Source: Alteripontixanthobacter maritimus
GTDB taxonomy: Bacteria > Pseudomonadota > Alphaproteobacteria > Sphingomonadales > Sphingomonadaceae
DNA: 64,000 nucleotides
NCBI RefSeq assembly: GCF_003340475.1
Contig: NZ_QBKA01000002.1
Location: forward strand, 1,745,501 to 1,809,500
Direction of reading: 5' to 3'
Position 1 is the first letter of the stretch. Every line of letters begins with the position of its first letter. This document shows positions 16,863 to 25,708 of the stretch, one piece after another. The translations under genes were made by a program, and so were the position numbers. The notes below the pieces were generated by a model. It made no database searches. It saw nothing but the letters and a program-made list of their open reading frames with translations, and had not been told where the DNA came from.

Positions 16863-17183
16863 TTATTTTTCGCCGAACAGGCCCTTGGCCATGTTCGCGA
16901 TATCGTTCAGCGGATTGCCGTCCCCATCCTTGTCGATCATGCTCGCAAATGAACCAAGCGATCCTTCGCCGCCGATGGATTCGCGGATTTTGCTCAGGGT
17001 ATCGGCGTCCATTCCGGTTTTCTGCGCGGCAATTTCGATCGTATCGCCTGGGTCCTGATGAGCCTCACCAAGGGCCGCCACCGCCTTCGCGGCATCGGCA
17101 GGATCGAGGCCGAATTTCGCGGCCATGTTCTTGATGGTCGGGTTGTCGGACACCTGGCCCAGAATACTGTCGAACAGGCTCAA
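16863..17183 (-). CDS. Small DUF937/YidB-like protein with an EF-hand-like loop
   Basis: A 106-residue protein starting MSLFDSILGQVSDNPTIKN. The TTG at 17183-17181 is preferred as start because AAGGAG sits at ideal distance upstream. The sequence is helical with repeated Asp/Ala/Gly. The C-terminus has IDKDGDGNPLNDIANMAKGL, where D-x-D-x-D-G resembles a calcium-binding loop often found in YidB/DUF937 proteins. It precedes the larger DUF937 gene by 28 bp. The function is unknown; the pairing suggests the two proteins act together. Confidence 0.75.
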   Translation of the reverse strand: MSLFDSILGQVSDNPTIKNMAAKFGLDPADAAKAVAALGEAHQDPGDTIEIAAQKTGMDADTLSKIRESIGGEGSLGSFASMIDKDGDGNPLNDIANMAKGLFGEK

Positions 17184-17258
17184 ATCAGCTCTCCTTTTAA
17201 ATGCTGCGCAGGGCAATATACTCCGGCATCACCGGTTCAACGCATGAGCAGACGAAAA

Positions 17259-17288
17259 AGCCCCCGCACGGCGTTCCGTACGGGGGCT
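17259..17288 (-). terminator. Intrinsic terminator of pckA
   Basis: Read on the minus strand, AGCCCCCG pairs with CGGGGGCT, with an inner ACGG/CCGT extension and one mismatch, followed by TTTTTCGTC. It lies about 60 bp after the pckA stop and in front of the DUF937 pair. Confidence 0.8.
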
Positions 17289-17347
17289 CTTCGGTCCATG
17301 GCGGTGCCAATGCGCCGTTTTAGGGCGGCACTGACAGAACCGTTTGG

Positions 17348-18955
17348 TCAGGCCACTTTTACCGGCGCAGCTTGCCGCACGCCTTCATCGACATGGCTTT
17401 CGAATTCGGAGAAATTGTCCACGAAGAGCTTTACCAGCTTCTGTGCCGTGCGATCATATTCTTCCGCATCGCTCCAGGTCGAACGCGGGTCGAGGATGGT
17501 CTGGTCGACACCCTTTGTTTCCAGTACCGGCACCGATACTGGTACATCGAACCCGAAATTGGGGTCCTTGCGGAACTCCACATCGTCGAGATCGCCGTCG
17601 AGCGCGGCATTCAGCAGCGCGCGGGTGGCCTTGATCGGCATCCGTTCGCCGTCGCCATATTTGCCGCCGGTCCAGCCGGTGTTGAGCAGCCAGCATTGCA
17701 CGTCGCCTTCGGCAATGCGCTTCTTCAAAAGATTGCCATAGACGCTGGGATGGCGGGGCATGAAAGGCGCGCCGAAGCAGGTGGAGAAGGTGGCTTCGGG
17801 TTCGGTCACGCCGATCTCGGTTCCGGCGACCTTGGCGGTATAGCCCGACAGGAAGTGGTACATCGCCTGATCCGGCGTAAGCCGCGCAATCGGGGGCAGA
17901 ACACCGAATGCGTCTGCGGTCAGCATGATGACGTTGCTGGGAACCGGTCCCATGTTTTTTTCGGATGTGTTGGGGATCGATTCCAGCGGATAGGCACCGC
18001 GCGTGTTTTCAGCCAGCGCGTTATCGTCGAGGTCGATGTTGCCGTCTTCGTCCATCACCACGTTTTCGAGCACGGTGCCATGCATCTTGGTGGTGGCGTA
18101 GATTTCCGGCTCCGCTTCGGGATCGAGGCGGATCATCTTGGCGTAACATCCACCTTCGAAATTGAAGACCGCCGTGTCCGACCAGCCATGTTCATCATCG
18201 CCAATCAGCGTACGGCTGGCATCGGCGGAAAGCGTAGTCTTGCCGGTGCCGGAAAGGCCGAAGAACACTGCCGTCTTGCCATCGGGTCCAATGTTGGAAC
18301 TACAGTGCATCGGCATGACGCCCTGTTCCGGCAGCAGGTAATTAAGCACGCCGAACACGCTTTTCTTCATTTCGCCGGCATATTTGGTGCCGCCGATTAG
18401 GATCAGCTTTTCGGCAAAGTTCACCGCCACCACGGTCTCGCTGCGCGTACCATGCCGTTCCCGGTCGGCGCGGAAGCTGGGCAGATCGATGATCGTGTAT
18501 TCCGGCGTGAAACCATCAAGCTCGTCCGCCGTGGGCCTAACCAGCAACGTGCGGATGAACAAATTATGCCACGCCAGTTCGTTGATGACGCGCACATTCA
18601 CACGGTGTTCGGGCTGCGAACCGCCGAACAGGTCGGCCACGTAAAGCGTGTCCTTCGCAGCCACGGCAGCCATGAAGTCTTCTTTCAGATTGGCGAAATG
18701 TTCCGGCGTCATGGCGGCGTTGACGCGGCCCCACCATACGCTTTCCTCCGTCTCGCCATCACGCACGATGAACTTGTCCTTCGCGCTGCGGCCGGTGTGT
18801 TGTCCGGTTTCCACTACCAGCGCACCGTGCTTGCTCAGCCGTCCTTCGCTGTTGGCGACCGCATGCTCGACCAATTCATGGGTACCGAGATTCGGGTGGA
18901 TTTTGGCGTTGGTGGAAATGCCCTGGGCAGTCAGGGGGGTGGATAGCGCGATCAC
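17348..18955 (-). CDS. pckA: Phosphoenolpyruvate carboxykinase (ATP)
   Basis: A 535-residue enzyme converting oxaloacetate plus ATP to phosphoenolpyruvate and CO2, the committing step of gluconeogenesis. The sequence shows [31 protein letters not shown], the kinase P-loop [11 protein letters not shown] (near residue 240) and GDDEHGWSD, all typical of the ATP-type enzyme. The start is GTG at 18955-18953, because AGGAG lies seven bases upstream and the protein then begins [12 protein letters not shown]; the longer frame lacks conservation. It is divergent from chvI, an arrangement long known in rhizobia, and its promoter region holds phased GTGCATA repeats. Confidence 0.95.
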   Translation of the reverse strand: MIALSTPLTAQGISTNAKIHPNLGTHELVEHAVANSEGRLSKHGALVVETGQHTGRSAKDKFIVRDGETEESVWWGRVNAAMTPEHFANLKEDFMAAVAAKDTLYVADLFGGSQPEHRVNVRVINELAWHNLFIRTLLVRPTADELDGFTPEYTIIDLPSFRADRERHGTRSETVVAVNFAEKLILIGGTKYAGEMKKSVFGVLNYLLPEQGVMPMHCSSNIGPDGKTAVFFGLSGTGKTTLSADASRTLIGDDEHGWSDTAVFNFEGGCYAKMIRLDPEAEPEIYATTKMHGTVLENVVMDEDGNIDLDDNALAENTRGAYPLESIPNTSEKNMGPVPSNVIMLTADAFGVLPPIARLTPDQAMYHFLSGYTAKVAGTEIGVTEPEATFSTCFGAPFMPRHPSVYGNLLKKRIAEGDVQCWLLNTGWTGGKYGDGERMPIKATRALLNAALDGDLDDVEFRKDPNFGFDVPVSVPVLETKGVDQTILDPRSTWSDAEEYDRTAQKLVKLFVDNFSEFESHVDEGVRQAAPVKVA

Positions 18956-19017
18956 GGTATTCTCCTGGTGCGGCGCGGCGATTCGGTTGGCCCGACTGTG
19001 GCGGTTGCCGCAGTCCG

Positions 19018-19044
19018 GTGCATATTGGGTGCATACGAATGCAC
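19018..19044. promoter_or_regulatory. Phased GTGCATA repeats in the pckA/chvI divergent region
   Basis: GTGCATA occurs at 19018-19024 and again at 19029-19035, exactly 11 bp (one helical turn) apart. ATGCAC, the inverse of the same core, follows at 19039-19044. The cluster lies in the 219-bp gap between the pckA start (18955) and the chvI start (19175), nearer pckA. A response regulator such as ChvI, which binds direct repeats as a dimer, is a plausible ligand, but this is inference. Confidence 0.45.
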
Positions 19045-19174
19045 GCGCGGTTGCCGCTGCCAATAAAGATGCCGCCGATGCCAGTCAAATGGCGCGGACG
19101 ACGTTTTCGCCAGAAGCGCACCTGTATAGGTATCGCGATTGCAGGCCAACCTGCGCTTCGCTAAGCTGCGGGCC

Positions 19175-19951
19175 ATGGATAGCGCACCTACCCACACCGA
19201 TGTTCAGACCCCCGCCACTAGCGGCGAGCCGCGCGACGGTGTCGGCCGTACCATCGCGCTGGTCGATGACGACAAGAACATCCTGACCTCGGTCAGCATC
19301 GCCTTGCAGGCAGAGGGTTTTGTCACGCGGCTTTATTCCGATGGCGAGGCGGCGCTGGGCGCATTGCTCGACAATCCGCCCGACCTCGCCGTGTTCGACA
19401 TCAAGATGCCGCGCATGGATGGCACCGAATTGCTGCGCCGCGTGCGCCAGCACATCGATCTGCCGGTGATTTTCCTTACCAGCAAGGATGACGAGCAGGA
19501 CGAGGAAGCCGGCCTGGAAATGGGGGCGGACGATTACATCGCCAAACCGTTCAGCCTGCGACTGCTGGTGGCGCGCATACGCGCGATCCTGCGCCGCAAT
19601 GGCGATAGCGGTGCCAATGGCGATCCGGCGGCGGCGATTGAAACCGGTGCGTCCATCCAGCGTGGAAGGCTGGTGATGGACCCGACCCGCCATATGGTAA
19701 GCTGGGATGGCAAGAACGTCTCGCTCACCGTGACCGAATTCCTGATACTGGAAGCGCTTGCCGTGCGTCCCGGCGTCATCAAAAGCCGCAACCAGTTGAT
19801 GGATGCAGCTTATCCCGACGACGTGTTCGTGGATGACCGTACCGTGGACAGCCACATCAAACGGTTGCGCCGCAAGTTCCGCATGGTCGACAACCAGTTC
19901 AGCTCTATCGAAACGCTTTACGGTGCAGGCTACAGCTTCACCGATGGCTGA
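19175..19951 (+). CDS. chvI: Response regulator ChvI (OmpR/PhoB type)
   Basis: A 258-residue response regulator. The receiver has the acidic pocket VDDDKN (about residues 31-36), the phosphorylated Asp near residue 75 in [11 protein letters not shown], the switch Thr in FLTSKDDE and the Lys in YIAKPFSLR. The C-terminal winged helix has [13 protein letters not shown] and [11 protein letters not shown]. An unusually long acidic/polar N-terminal arm of about 28 residues precedes the receiver; ATG 19175 is the only good start. It overlaps chvG by eight bases. ChvG/ChvI control envelope, acid and central-carbon genes in alphaproteobacteria. The position opposite pckA supports the assignment. Confidence 0.93.
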   Translation: MDSAPTHTDVQTPATSGEPRDGVGRTIALVDDDKNILTSVSIALQAEGFVTRLYSDGEAALGALLDNPPDLAVFDIKMPRMDGTELLRRVRQHIDLPVIFLTSKDDEQDEEAGLEMGADDYIAKPFSLRLLVARIRAILRRNGDSGANGDPAAAIETGASIQRGRLVMDPTRHMVSWDGKNVSLTVTEFLILEALAVRPGVIKSRNQLMDAAYPDDVFVDDRTVDSHIKRLRRKFRMVDNQFSSIETLYGAGYSFTDG

Positions 19952-21521
19952 TTACCGCGGCGGAATACTGCGCGATCGGTTGTCTGAATTCGGCCTTACC
20001 CGCCGCTTCGCGCTTACCAGCCGTATCCTGGCGGTAAACATTCTGCCGCTGCTGCTGCTGGGCGGCGGCATTTTCTACATCGACAATTACCGAAAACAGC
20101 TTCTGTCGGAACGATACAAGCTGGCCCGTATCGAGGCGCAGATCACGGCGGAGGCGCTGGCCGGTGCCAGCCGTGAACGGCAGGAAGCCTTGCTGATCCA
20201 GATCGGCAAGGAGCAGAAGATGCGCCTCAGAATGTATGATGCAGAAGGCAACGAATGGGCGGACAGTTTCGAACTGGACGGACCGGCTTTCGTGTTCGGC
20301 GATCCTGATGCGGACGGTTGGGGCGACAATTTCGCCCGGCTGCTCGACAGCATTGTCGATGCGGTAGTCAACGCGGAGCCCATCCCGCCCTATCTCGAAC
20401 CGGAATCGGAGCGTGCCGACGCCTTTCCCGTGCTTGCTCGTGCGCGCGAGGAAGGCGTGACGCAGATCGAACTGGCGCAGGCGCCGGATAGGACGCCGGT
20501 CATCACAGCGGCGGCCCCGGTCGGCTTGCAGGGTTCGACGCTGCTGACGACACGCAACGCCATCGATATTACGGAATCGGTGCGAAGCGCCCGGCAAACG
20601 CTGCTGATCGGCGTGGTGCTGGCGCTGATGATCTCGATCTTTCTTTCGCTCTATCTTGCCCGCACCATCGTGACGCCGCTGCAATTGCTTGCGCGCGCGG
20701 CGTTCCGCGTCAGGGCGGGCCGCGAGCGCGAGGTGGAGGTGCCCCGTTTGCCGGACCGAAACGATGAGATCGGCCTGCTTGCCCGCGCCATCTCCGACAT
20801 GACGCATACGCTACGACAGCGGATCGATTCCACCGAACATTTCGCTGCCGATGTGGCGCATGAAATCAAGAATCCGCTTGCCAGCCTGCGCAGCGCGATC
20901 GAATCGCTGGTGCGCGTCGAAGACCCCGAACTACGCGGGAAGCTGACCGATATCGCCGCGCACGACGTGCGCCGGATCGACCGGCTGGTAACCGAGATTT
21001 CCGACGCCAGCCGGATCGACGCGGAAATGACCCGTACCGCTTTCGAGGAAGTCGATCTGGCCGACCTCCTCATCAACATTATCGGAACGCGTGAAAGCCG
21101 CGCCGAAAACGAAGGGCGCACGATAGCCTTCGAACGGCCGATGCTGCGCGCCGTGGTCGCTGGAGTGCCGGTACGGCTGGAGCGGGTGATCGAAAATCTG
21201 CTCGACAATGCCGTCTCCTTCTCGCCCCCCGATGGAGTGGTGACGGTCACGATCGACCATCCGGACGAATGCGTAAGGCTGACAGTTTGTGACGAGGGAC
21301 CGGGCGTCGCGCAGGATGCACGGGAAAAAGTCTTCCAGCGGTTCCATTCCGACCGCCCGGAAAGCGAGGATTTCGGCAATCATTCCGGCCTCGGCCTGGC
21401 AATCGCGCGCACCATTGCAGAAGCGCATGATGGCTCGCTCACCGTGCATTCGCGTGCCGACCAGCGCAGCGGAGCCTGTTTCGAGCTGCATCTGCCTGAC
21501 GCCATGAGCACTGCAGCCTGA
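19944..21521 (+). CDS. chvG: Sensor histidine kinase ChvG
   Basis: A 525-residue membrane histidine kinase. Two membrane helices (about residues 30-50 and 214-235) bracket a periplasmic sensor domain of ~160 residues. HAMP, dimerisation and catalytic domains follow: the phospho-accepting His306 is in [19 protein letters not shown], the N box is [12 protein letters not shown], and the G boxes are DEGPGVA and SGLGLAIA. Start ATG 19944 overlaps the end of chvI by eight bases. It should autophosphorylate and phosphorylate ChvI. In rhizobia the periplasmic ExoR protein represses this kinase; no exoR homologue is in view. Confidence 0.93.
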   Translation: MADYRGGILRDRLSEFGLTRRFALTSRILAVNILPLLLLGGGIFYIDNYRKQLLSERYKLARIEAQITAEALAGASRERQEALLIQIGKEQKMRLRMYDAEGNEWADSFELDGPAFVFGDPDADGWGDNFARLLDSIVDAVVNAEPIPPYLEPESERADAFPVLARAREEGVTQIELAQAPDRTPVITAAAPVGLQGSTLLTTRNAIDITESVRSARQTLLIGVVLALMISIFLSLYLARTIVTPLQLLARAAFRVRAGREREVEVPRLPDRNDEIGLLARAISDMTHTLRQRIDSTEHFAADVAHEIKNPLASLRSAIESLVRVEDPELRGKLTDIAAHDVRRIDRLVTEISDASRIDAEMTRTAFEEVDLADLLINIIGTRESRAENEGRTIAFERPMLRAVVAGVPVRLERVIENLLDNAVSFSPPDGVVTVTIDHPDECVRLTVCDEGPGVAQDAREKVFQRFHSDRPESEDFGNHSGLGLAIARTIAEAHDGSLTVHSRADQRSGACFELHLPDAMSTAA

Positions 21522-21537
21522 TGAACATCTTACCCGT

Positions 21538-22014
21538 ATGACCGGCAGCAGTGGGTTCGACAATATTGCCGATACCGGCGTCCTCCATCAGGCCAGCTGC
21601 GTCAGTGTGGCGGGCCGGGCGATCCTGATCGAAGGTCCGCCCGGGGTAGGCAAAACTACCCTCCTCCTCATGCTGCTGGACCGCGGCGCCACATTGATCG
21701 GCGATGACGGTGTGCGCCTGCTCCGGCAAGATGACGTTCTGTGGGCAGCGCCTGCCGAAACCACCAGGGGACTGGTCGAGATCCGCAATGTCGGCATCGC
21801 AACATTCGAAACTGCCAGCGCACCGGTTGCCTTGTGTCTCACGCTTAGCGCCGATGCACCTCGCTTCATCGAACATGCTGGCACGGTCCTGCGCCATGAC
21901 TGTGCGATCCCGGCGCTCGATTTCGACCCCCGCGGACCCGCCATCGCCATTCGTGCAGAACACGCGCTGGCGATGCACGGATTGCCGTATCCCGTACGCC
22001 AGCCCTTCCCTTGA
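21538..22014 (+). CDS. hprK: HPr kinase/phosphorylase, short alphaproteobacterial form
   Basis: A 158-residue catalytic-domain-only HprK, as is usual in alphaproteobacteria. The P-loop is IEGPPGVGKTTLLLMLLDRG, followed by IGDDGV, and the family signature region reads GLVEIRNVGI. Compared with the common GPSGSGKS and EVRGxGI versions, the P-loop Ser is replaced by Pro, the KS by KT, and the Gly after Arg by Asn; these could affect activity or be a lineage trait. It should phosphorylate HPr (23410) on a serine, linking carbon status to the phosphorelay. It ends in TTGA overlapping a potential TTG start of rapZ. Confidence 0.85.
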   Translation: MTGSSGFDNIADTGVLHQASCVSVAGRAILIEGPPGVGKTTLLLMLLDRGATLIGDDGVRLLRQDDVLWAAPAETTRGLVEIRNVGIATFETASAPVALCLTLSADAPRFIEHAGTVLRHDCAIPALDFDPRGPAIAIRAEHALAMHGLPYPVRQPFP

Positions 22015-22043
22015 GTGCGGAAGCGGGCCATTCCCCGGGCGCA

Positions 22044-22973
22044 ATGAGCGACTCGCCCTCCCAGAATGCACCGCAGCGCATCCTGCTCGTGACCGGCCTG
22101 TCCGGCGCGGGCAAGACTACTGCGCTGCGAGTGCTCGAAGATTTAGGCTGGGAAGCAGTCGATAACTTCCCCATCCGCCTGCTCGACGGTCTGATCGAGC
22201 GTACGGCATCGCACACTGCCGCTGGCGAAGATCGCCCGCCGCTCGCCATCGGGTTCGATTCGCGCACGCGGGGCTTCAGCCCGCCTGACACTATCGCGCT
22301 GGTGAAGGACCTGTCGCAGCGCGGCGATATTACCGTCGCCACACTGTTTATCGATTGCGCGGGCGACGAACTGGAGCGGCGGTACAACGAAACGCGCAGG
22401 CGGCATCCAATGGCCGACGGACGGCCAGTGCGCGAAGGCATCAGGGCCGAGCGCGAACTGGTTGCACCGCTGCGCCGCTGGGCCGACGCGGTGGTCGATA
22501 CATCGGACTTTTCCAGTAACCAGCTGAAACAGGACATCCGCGAACGTTTTGCCACCGGCGCGCCCGATGAAATGGCAGTCATTGTCAGCAGCTTCGGCTT
22601 CGCGCGCGGAATGCCGCCGCTGGCCGATTACGTGTTCGATATGCGCTTTCTCGATAATCCGCATTGGGTGGAAGATTTGCGTGAGCTGACCGGGATCGAC
22701 GCGCCGGTAGGTGAACATATCCGGCGCGATCCGACGTTCGACAACGCCTTCACCATCATACGCGATTTGCTGCTGACCGTGCTGCCCGCACACCGCGCGC
22801 AGGGCAAAAGCTACGTCAATATCGCCTTTGGATGCACCGGCGGGCGGCACCGTTCGGTTTACACGGCAGAGACCATGGCCGAGGTCTTGCGAGATGCGGG
22901 CTTTTCGCCCACACTCGTGCACCGCAACCTGGCTTCGCGCGCTGCTGACGAGATAGAAGGGCCGCAAATGTGA
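22044..22973 (+). CDS. rapZ: RNase adapter / nucleotide-binding protein RapZ
   Basis: A 309-residue RapZ (YvcJ/YhbJ) protein. Walker A VTGLSGAGKTTALRVLEDLG lies near the start. GWEAVDNFP and IGFDSRTRGF follow, and the C-terminal domain ends with VNIAFGCTGGRHRSVYTAE, the conserved block that binds RNA/metabolite in E. coli RapZ. ATG 22044 gives MSDSPSQNAPQRILLVTG; an in-frame TTG at 22011 would overlap the hprK stop. In enterobacteria RapZ delivers GlmZ sRNA to RNase E; in alphaproteobacteria its role is less clear, but it is regularly found with PTS genes as here. Confidence 0.93.
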   Translation: MSDSPSQNAPQRILLVTGLSGAGKTTALRVLEDLGWEAVDNFPIRLLDGLIERTASHTAAGEDRPPLAIGFDSRTRGFSPPDTIALVKDLSQRGDITVATLFIDCAGDELERRYNETRRRHPMADGRPVREGIRAERELVAPLRRWADAVVDTSDFSSNQLKQDIRERFATGAPDEMAVIVSSFGFARGMPPLADYVFDMRFLDNPHWVEDLRELTGIDAPVGEHIRRDPTFDNAFTIIRDLLLTVLPAHRAQGKSYVNIAFGCTGGRHRSVYTAETMAEVLRDAGFSPTLVHRNLASRAADEIEGPQM

Positions 22974-23413
22974 TCGGCATCGTGCTTGTGACCCATGGCC
23001 GGTTGGCCGCCGAATTCGTCCATGCGATGGAACACGTCGTCGGTGCGCAGGACGCGCTGGAAACCGTCTGCATCGGTCCGGCGGACGATATGGAACAGAA
23101 ACGGCAGGAGATTGCCGACGCCATCGCCGAAGTGGATGCGGGGGAAGGCGCAATCCTGCTGACCGACCTGTTTGGCGGGACGCCTTCCAATCTTGCCATT
23201 TCACTGATGCGGCCGGGTACGATCGAGGTGATTGCGGGCATAAACCTGCCAATGCTGATCCGGTTGGCGGGTGCGCGCACATCCATGACGGTAACCGACG
23301 CGGTGGCCGCTGCGCGCGATGCTGGTCGTAATTACATAACGGTTGCCAGCGAATTTCTCGGCAAGGATGTAGGCAAGTCAGGAACAGGCGCAAAGAAAGA
23401 GCCTGCAACATGA
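22970..23413 (+). CDS. PTS EIIA component, mannose family (PTS-Ntr-like)
   Basis: A 147-residue EIIA(Man)-type protein. IGIVLVTHGRLAAEF carries the phosphorylatable His9, and ILLTDLFGGTPSNLA is the conserved EIIA(Man) loop. No IIB/IIC sugar-transport partner is present, so it is likely a regulatory phosphorelay protein rather than a transporter part. The start is GTG at 22970, overlapping the rapZ stop (GTGA), and its own stop overlaps ptsH (ATGA). Both signs indicate strict translational coupling. Confidence 0.92.
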   Translation: MIGIVLVTHGRLAAEFVHAMEHVVGAQDALETVCIGPADDMEQKRQEIADAIAEVDAGEGAILLTDLFGGTPSNLAISLMRPGTIEVIAGINLPMLIRLAGARTSMTVTDAVAAARDAGRNYITVASEFLGKDVGKSGTGAKKEPAT

Positions 23414-23694
23414 GCGGGCCGCAGGTCGAACGCAGCCTCACGATCGTGAACACGCGCGGCCTGCACGCGCGCGCCAGTGCAAAATTCGTGAACGCCGTTG
23501 CCGAACTGCCGGATGGCCACAGCGTATCGGTTGTCAAGGACGGGACCGAGGCGGCAGGCGGTTCGATCCTCGGCCTCATGATGCTGGGTGCGGCCAAGGG
23601 TGACACGGTGACCTTGCGGGTCGCGGGCGCTGATCGGGACACGGTGTTGGCCGACCTTGCCGCTCTGGTGGAAACCGGGTTCGGCGAGGAGTGA
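23410..23694 (+). CDS. ptsH: Phosphocarrier protein HPr
   Basis: A 94-residue HPr. The EI-phosphorylated His19 is in RGLHARASAKFV. Ser52 in GGSILGLMMLGAAKGD is the site corresponding to HPr Ser46, which HprK (21538) would phosphorylate. It passes phosphate from enzyme I to the EIIA at 22970. No enzyme I gene (ptsI/ptsP) lies in the window, so it must be elsewhere. Overlaps the EIIA gene before it and the methyltransferase after it (GTGA). Confidence 0.95.
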   Translation: MSGPQVERSLTIVNTRGLHARASAKFVNAVAELPDGHSVSVVKDGTEAAGGSILGLMMLGAAKGDTVTLRVAGADRDTVLADLAALVETGFGEE

Positions 23695-24542
23695 TCACGC
23701 CTGCCGCTCCCGGTGCAACTGCGCCGCACAGTATCAAGCGTCGACAGATCACCGGCTTTTCCAACCCTACAGTAAAGTTCATCCGCAGCCTGCGGGACAA
23801 GAAACACCGTAAGCGCGAGGGCAAATTCCTGGCCGAAGGGTTGCGGCTGTTGACCGATGCGCTGGAAAGCGGCCGCGTCCCCGAAACGCTGATTATGGCG
23901 GAACGGCGCGAGGCGCATCCGCTGCTGGCTGCGCTGGAAAGCGCGGTTGCGGCAGCAGGCGGCGAAGTGATCGAAACCAGCGCGGACATTCTCGCCAAGA
24001 TCATCGGAAAATCCAATCCGCAAGCGGTAGCCGGGGTGTTCGACCAGTTCGATACTTCGCTCGCGGCGTTCGACCGCGAAGCCGCGCCGATCTGGCTGGT
24101 AGCGCAGGCTCTGCGCGATCCCGGCAATCTGGGAACGATGCTTCGCACCGGCGATGCGCTCGGCGCTGGGGGGCTGATCCTGCTGGACGATTGCGCCGAC
24201 CCGTTTTCGGTCGAGGCCGTACGCGCCAGCATGGGCGCGGTATTCACTCAGAGGCTGGTGCAAGCACAATGGGACGAATTCCAGCCATGGCTACGCGGCG
24301 AAAGAGGGCAATTGGTCGCGGCCAGCCTGCGCGATGCCGTTCCTTATCGCGGAGCCCCTTACACCGCGCCCTGCTTCGTGATGGTCGGCAACGAATCTCA
24401 AGGTCTGCCGGAAGCGTACGAAGCGGCGTGCGACCTGCGTGTGACGATGCCAATGCGCGGGCGCGCCGACAGCCTAAATGCGGCGGTGGCGGCAGCGGTT
24501 CTGGGGTATGAGGTGCTGGCCACATTCGACTCGCGCAAGTGA
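23691..24542 (+). CDS. TrmH/SpoU-family RNA 2'-O-methyltransferase
   Basis: A 283-residue SPOUT methyltransferase. An N-terminal substrate-binding domain (VKFIRSLRDKKHRKREGKFL, AEGLRLLTDAL) precedes the knotted catalytic domain. Its three motifs are ALRDPGNLGTMLRTGDALGA, FVMVGNESQGLPEAYEAACD and MPMRGRADSLNAAVAAAVLG. It uses S-adenosylmethionine to methylate a ribose of rRNA or tRNA; the exact nucleotide is not predictable. GTG start at 23691 overlaps the ptsH stop, so it is the last gene of the chvI-ptsH operon. The 281 bp that follow hold no gene I can support. Confidence 0.9.
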   Translation: MITPAAPGATAPHSIKRRQITGFSNPTVKFIRSLRDKKHRKREGKFLAEGLRLLTDALESGRVPETLIMAERREAHPLLAALESAVAAAGGEVIETSADILAKIIGKSNPQAVAGVFDQFDTSLAAFDREAAPIWLVAQALRDPGNLGTMLRTGDALGAGGLILLDDCADPFSVEAVRASMGAVFTQRLVQAQWDEFQPWLRGERGQLVAASLRDAVPYRGAPYTAPCFVMVGNESQGLPEAYEAACDLRVTMPMRGRADSLNAAVAAAVLGYEVLATFDSRK

Positions 24543-24823
24543 GGTCGATCGGGGGATTTTGCTAAATTACGCAAATCATGCGCGGCGGTCCTTTCCGGCG
24601 CCGTACCTGATGCGCGCACCTGCACAGAATGGAAGAACGGGGGCCCTTCACCGAGGCAGCTGAGCGAATGCAGTACGCGGGCTACTTCGACATCCGTAAA
24701 CACAGGGCACAGATTGCGCGTACAGGAAAGGCTGTTCAAGCAACGTGGGGTCGACCGCCCCAATTCATCGTACAGCAATGTTTACCAAAGCAAATTTCCT
24801 GTCAGCTTCGGTTGGAGATTTCG

Positions 24824-25615
24824 ATGAACCGCTATGTCGTTTCGGTAATCGCAATTGGTTTCACACTTGCAAGCTGCGGCGGCGATGACAGTGCGCCGCC
24901 CCCGCCGATCAATCAGCCAACTCCGACACCTACGCCAGCTCCTACGCCCACGCCGGCGCCTGTCACTGGATCGCTGGATTTCGATTTTGTCCAAGGCGAT
25001 GACGGGTTTACGCCAGAATTTTCGGAATATGGTCGCGATCAGGATTTAACGATCTTCGGCTTCGAAGCGTCGGTCGAAATGGTGCCCGGTTTAGGCAGGC
25101 CTGGTTACCGGATGTTTTCGATCAACCGTTCCGACGATGTTTTCATGTTCCTGTGGAAACCGATTTCCGGCCTGACCCCCAACCAACAATATCGCATCGA
25201 CGCAACTGTTCGCTTCGCCACCAATGTGCCACCCAACTGTGTCGGTGTAGGCGGCTCGCCTAGCGGAGTTGTCATCCAGGCTGGCGCATCGCCAGTCGAA
25301 CCCGAACTTTTGCTGAGCGAAGAGCCGGGGTCCGAGAATAGCCTACGACCGAATTTCGAACACGGTGACCAGAACGCCGACAGTGGTAGCCCATTCAATA
25401 TCGGAATTATTTCTTCGGATCGGGTGACCGGCACATGCGCGTTAGATGGACCGTTCGTCTCCAAGGAACTTTCGATTGCCAGCGATAACGCTCCGGTCGT
25501 CACTTCGGATGCGCAAGGGCGACTTTGGGTATTTATGGGCACCGATTCGAACTATGAAGGCGAGACGGAGGTGTTCTGGCTGTCCGGGTCTTTCAGGTTC
25601 TCTCCGGTTCAGTAA
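24824..25615 (+). CDS. Lipoprotein of unknown function with Pro/Thr linker
   Basis: A 263-residue predicted lipoprotein. The signal MNRYVVSVIAIGFTLAS-CGG has a lipobox with Cys18. It is followed by a stalk of PT/AP repeats (about residues 26-48, PTPTPTPAPTPTPAP), then a beta-rich domain of ~210 residues (GSLDFDFVQGDDGFTPEFSEY...) that resembles carbohydrate-binding or jelly-roll surface domains. I do not recognise the family. ATG 24824 is preceded by GGAG at good distance; the frame upstream is not coding-like. It is flanked by non-coding DNA on the left and convergent rmuC on the right. Confidence 0.78.
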   Translation: MNRYVVSVIAIGFTLASCGGDDSAPPPPINQPTPTPTPAPTPTPAPVTGSLDFDFVQGDDGFTPEFSEYGRDQDLTIFGFEASVEMVPGLGRPGYRMFSINRSDDVFMFLWKPISGLTPNQQYRIDATVRFATNVPPNCVGVGGSPSGVVIQAGASPVEPELLLSEEPGSENSLRPNFEHGDQNADSGSPFNIGIISSDRVTGTCALDGPFVSKELSIASDNAPVVTSDAQGRLWVFMGTDSNYEGETEVFWLSGSFRFSPVQ

Positions 25616-25708
25616 CCGTAGGGTAAATACTGATTCTTCGGCGCTCTGTAGCCTTAAGTTGGTCTATCCCTGCAGGTCCGCAACACGTGTCAAAAGGTCA
25701 GGCAAAGA

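Noticed and set aside
18956-19063. 36-codon N-terminal extension of PckA
   Set aside because: A GTG with a well-placed AGGAG at 18955 gives the normal PckA start, and the extension would run through the phased repeats of the promoter region.
22143-24269. 708-codon open frame on the minus strand over rapZ, EIIA, ptsH and the methyltransferase
   Set aside because: It is an antisense shadow caused by high GC codon bias; the plus-strand genes have clear family motifs and translational coupling, and the antisense product is Arg/Pro/Gln-rich with no domain.
24543-24823. Possible small gene or RNA before the 24.8-kb lipoprotein
   Set aside because: Frames here are short, lack a ribosome site and coding bias, and no tRNA fold or terminator was recognised.
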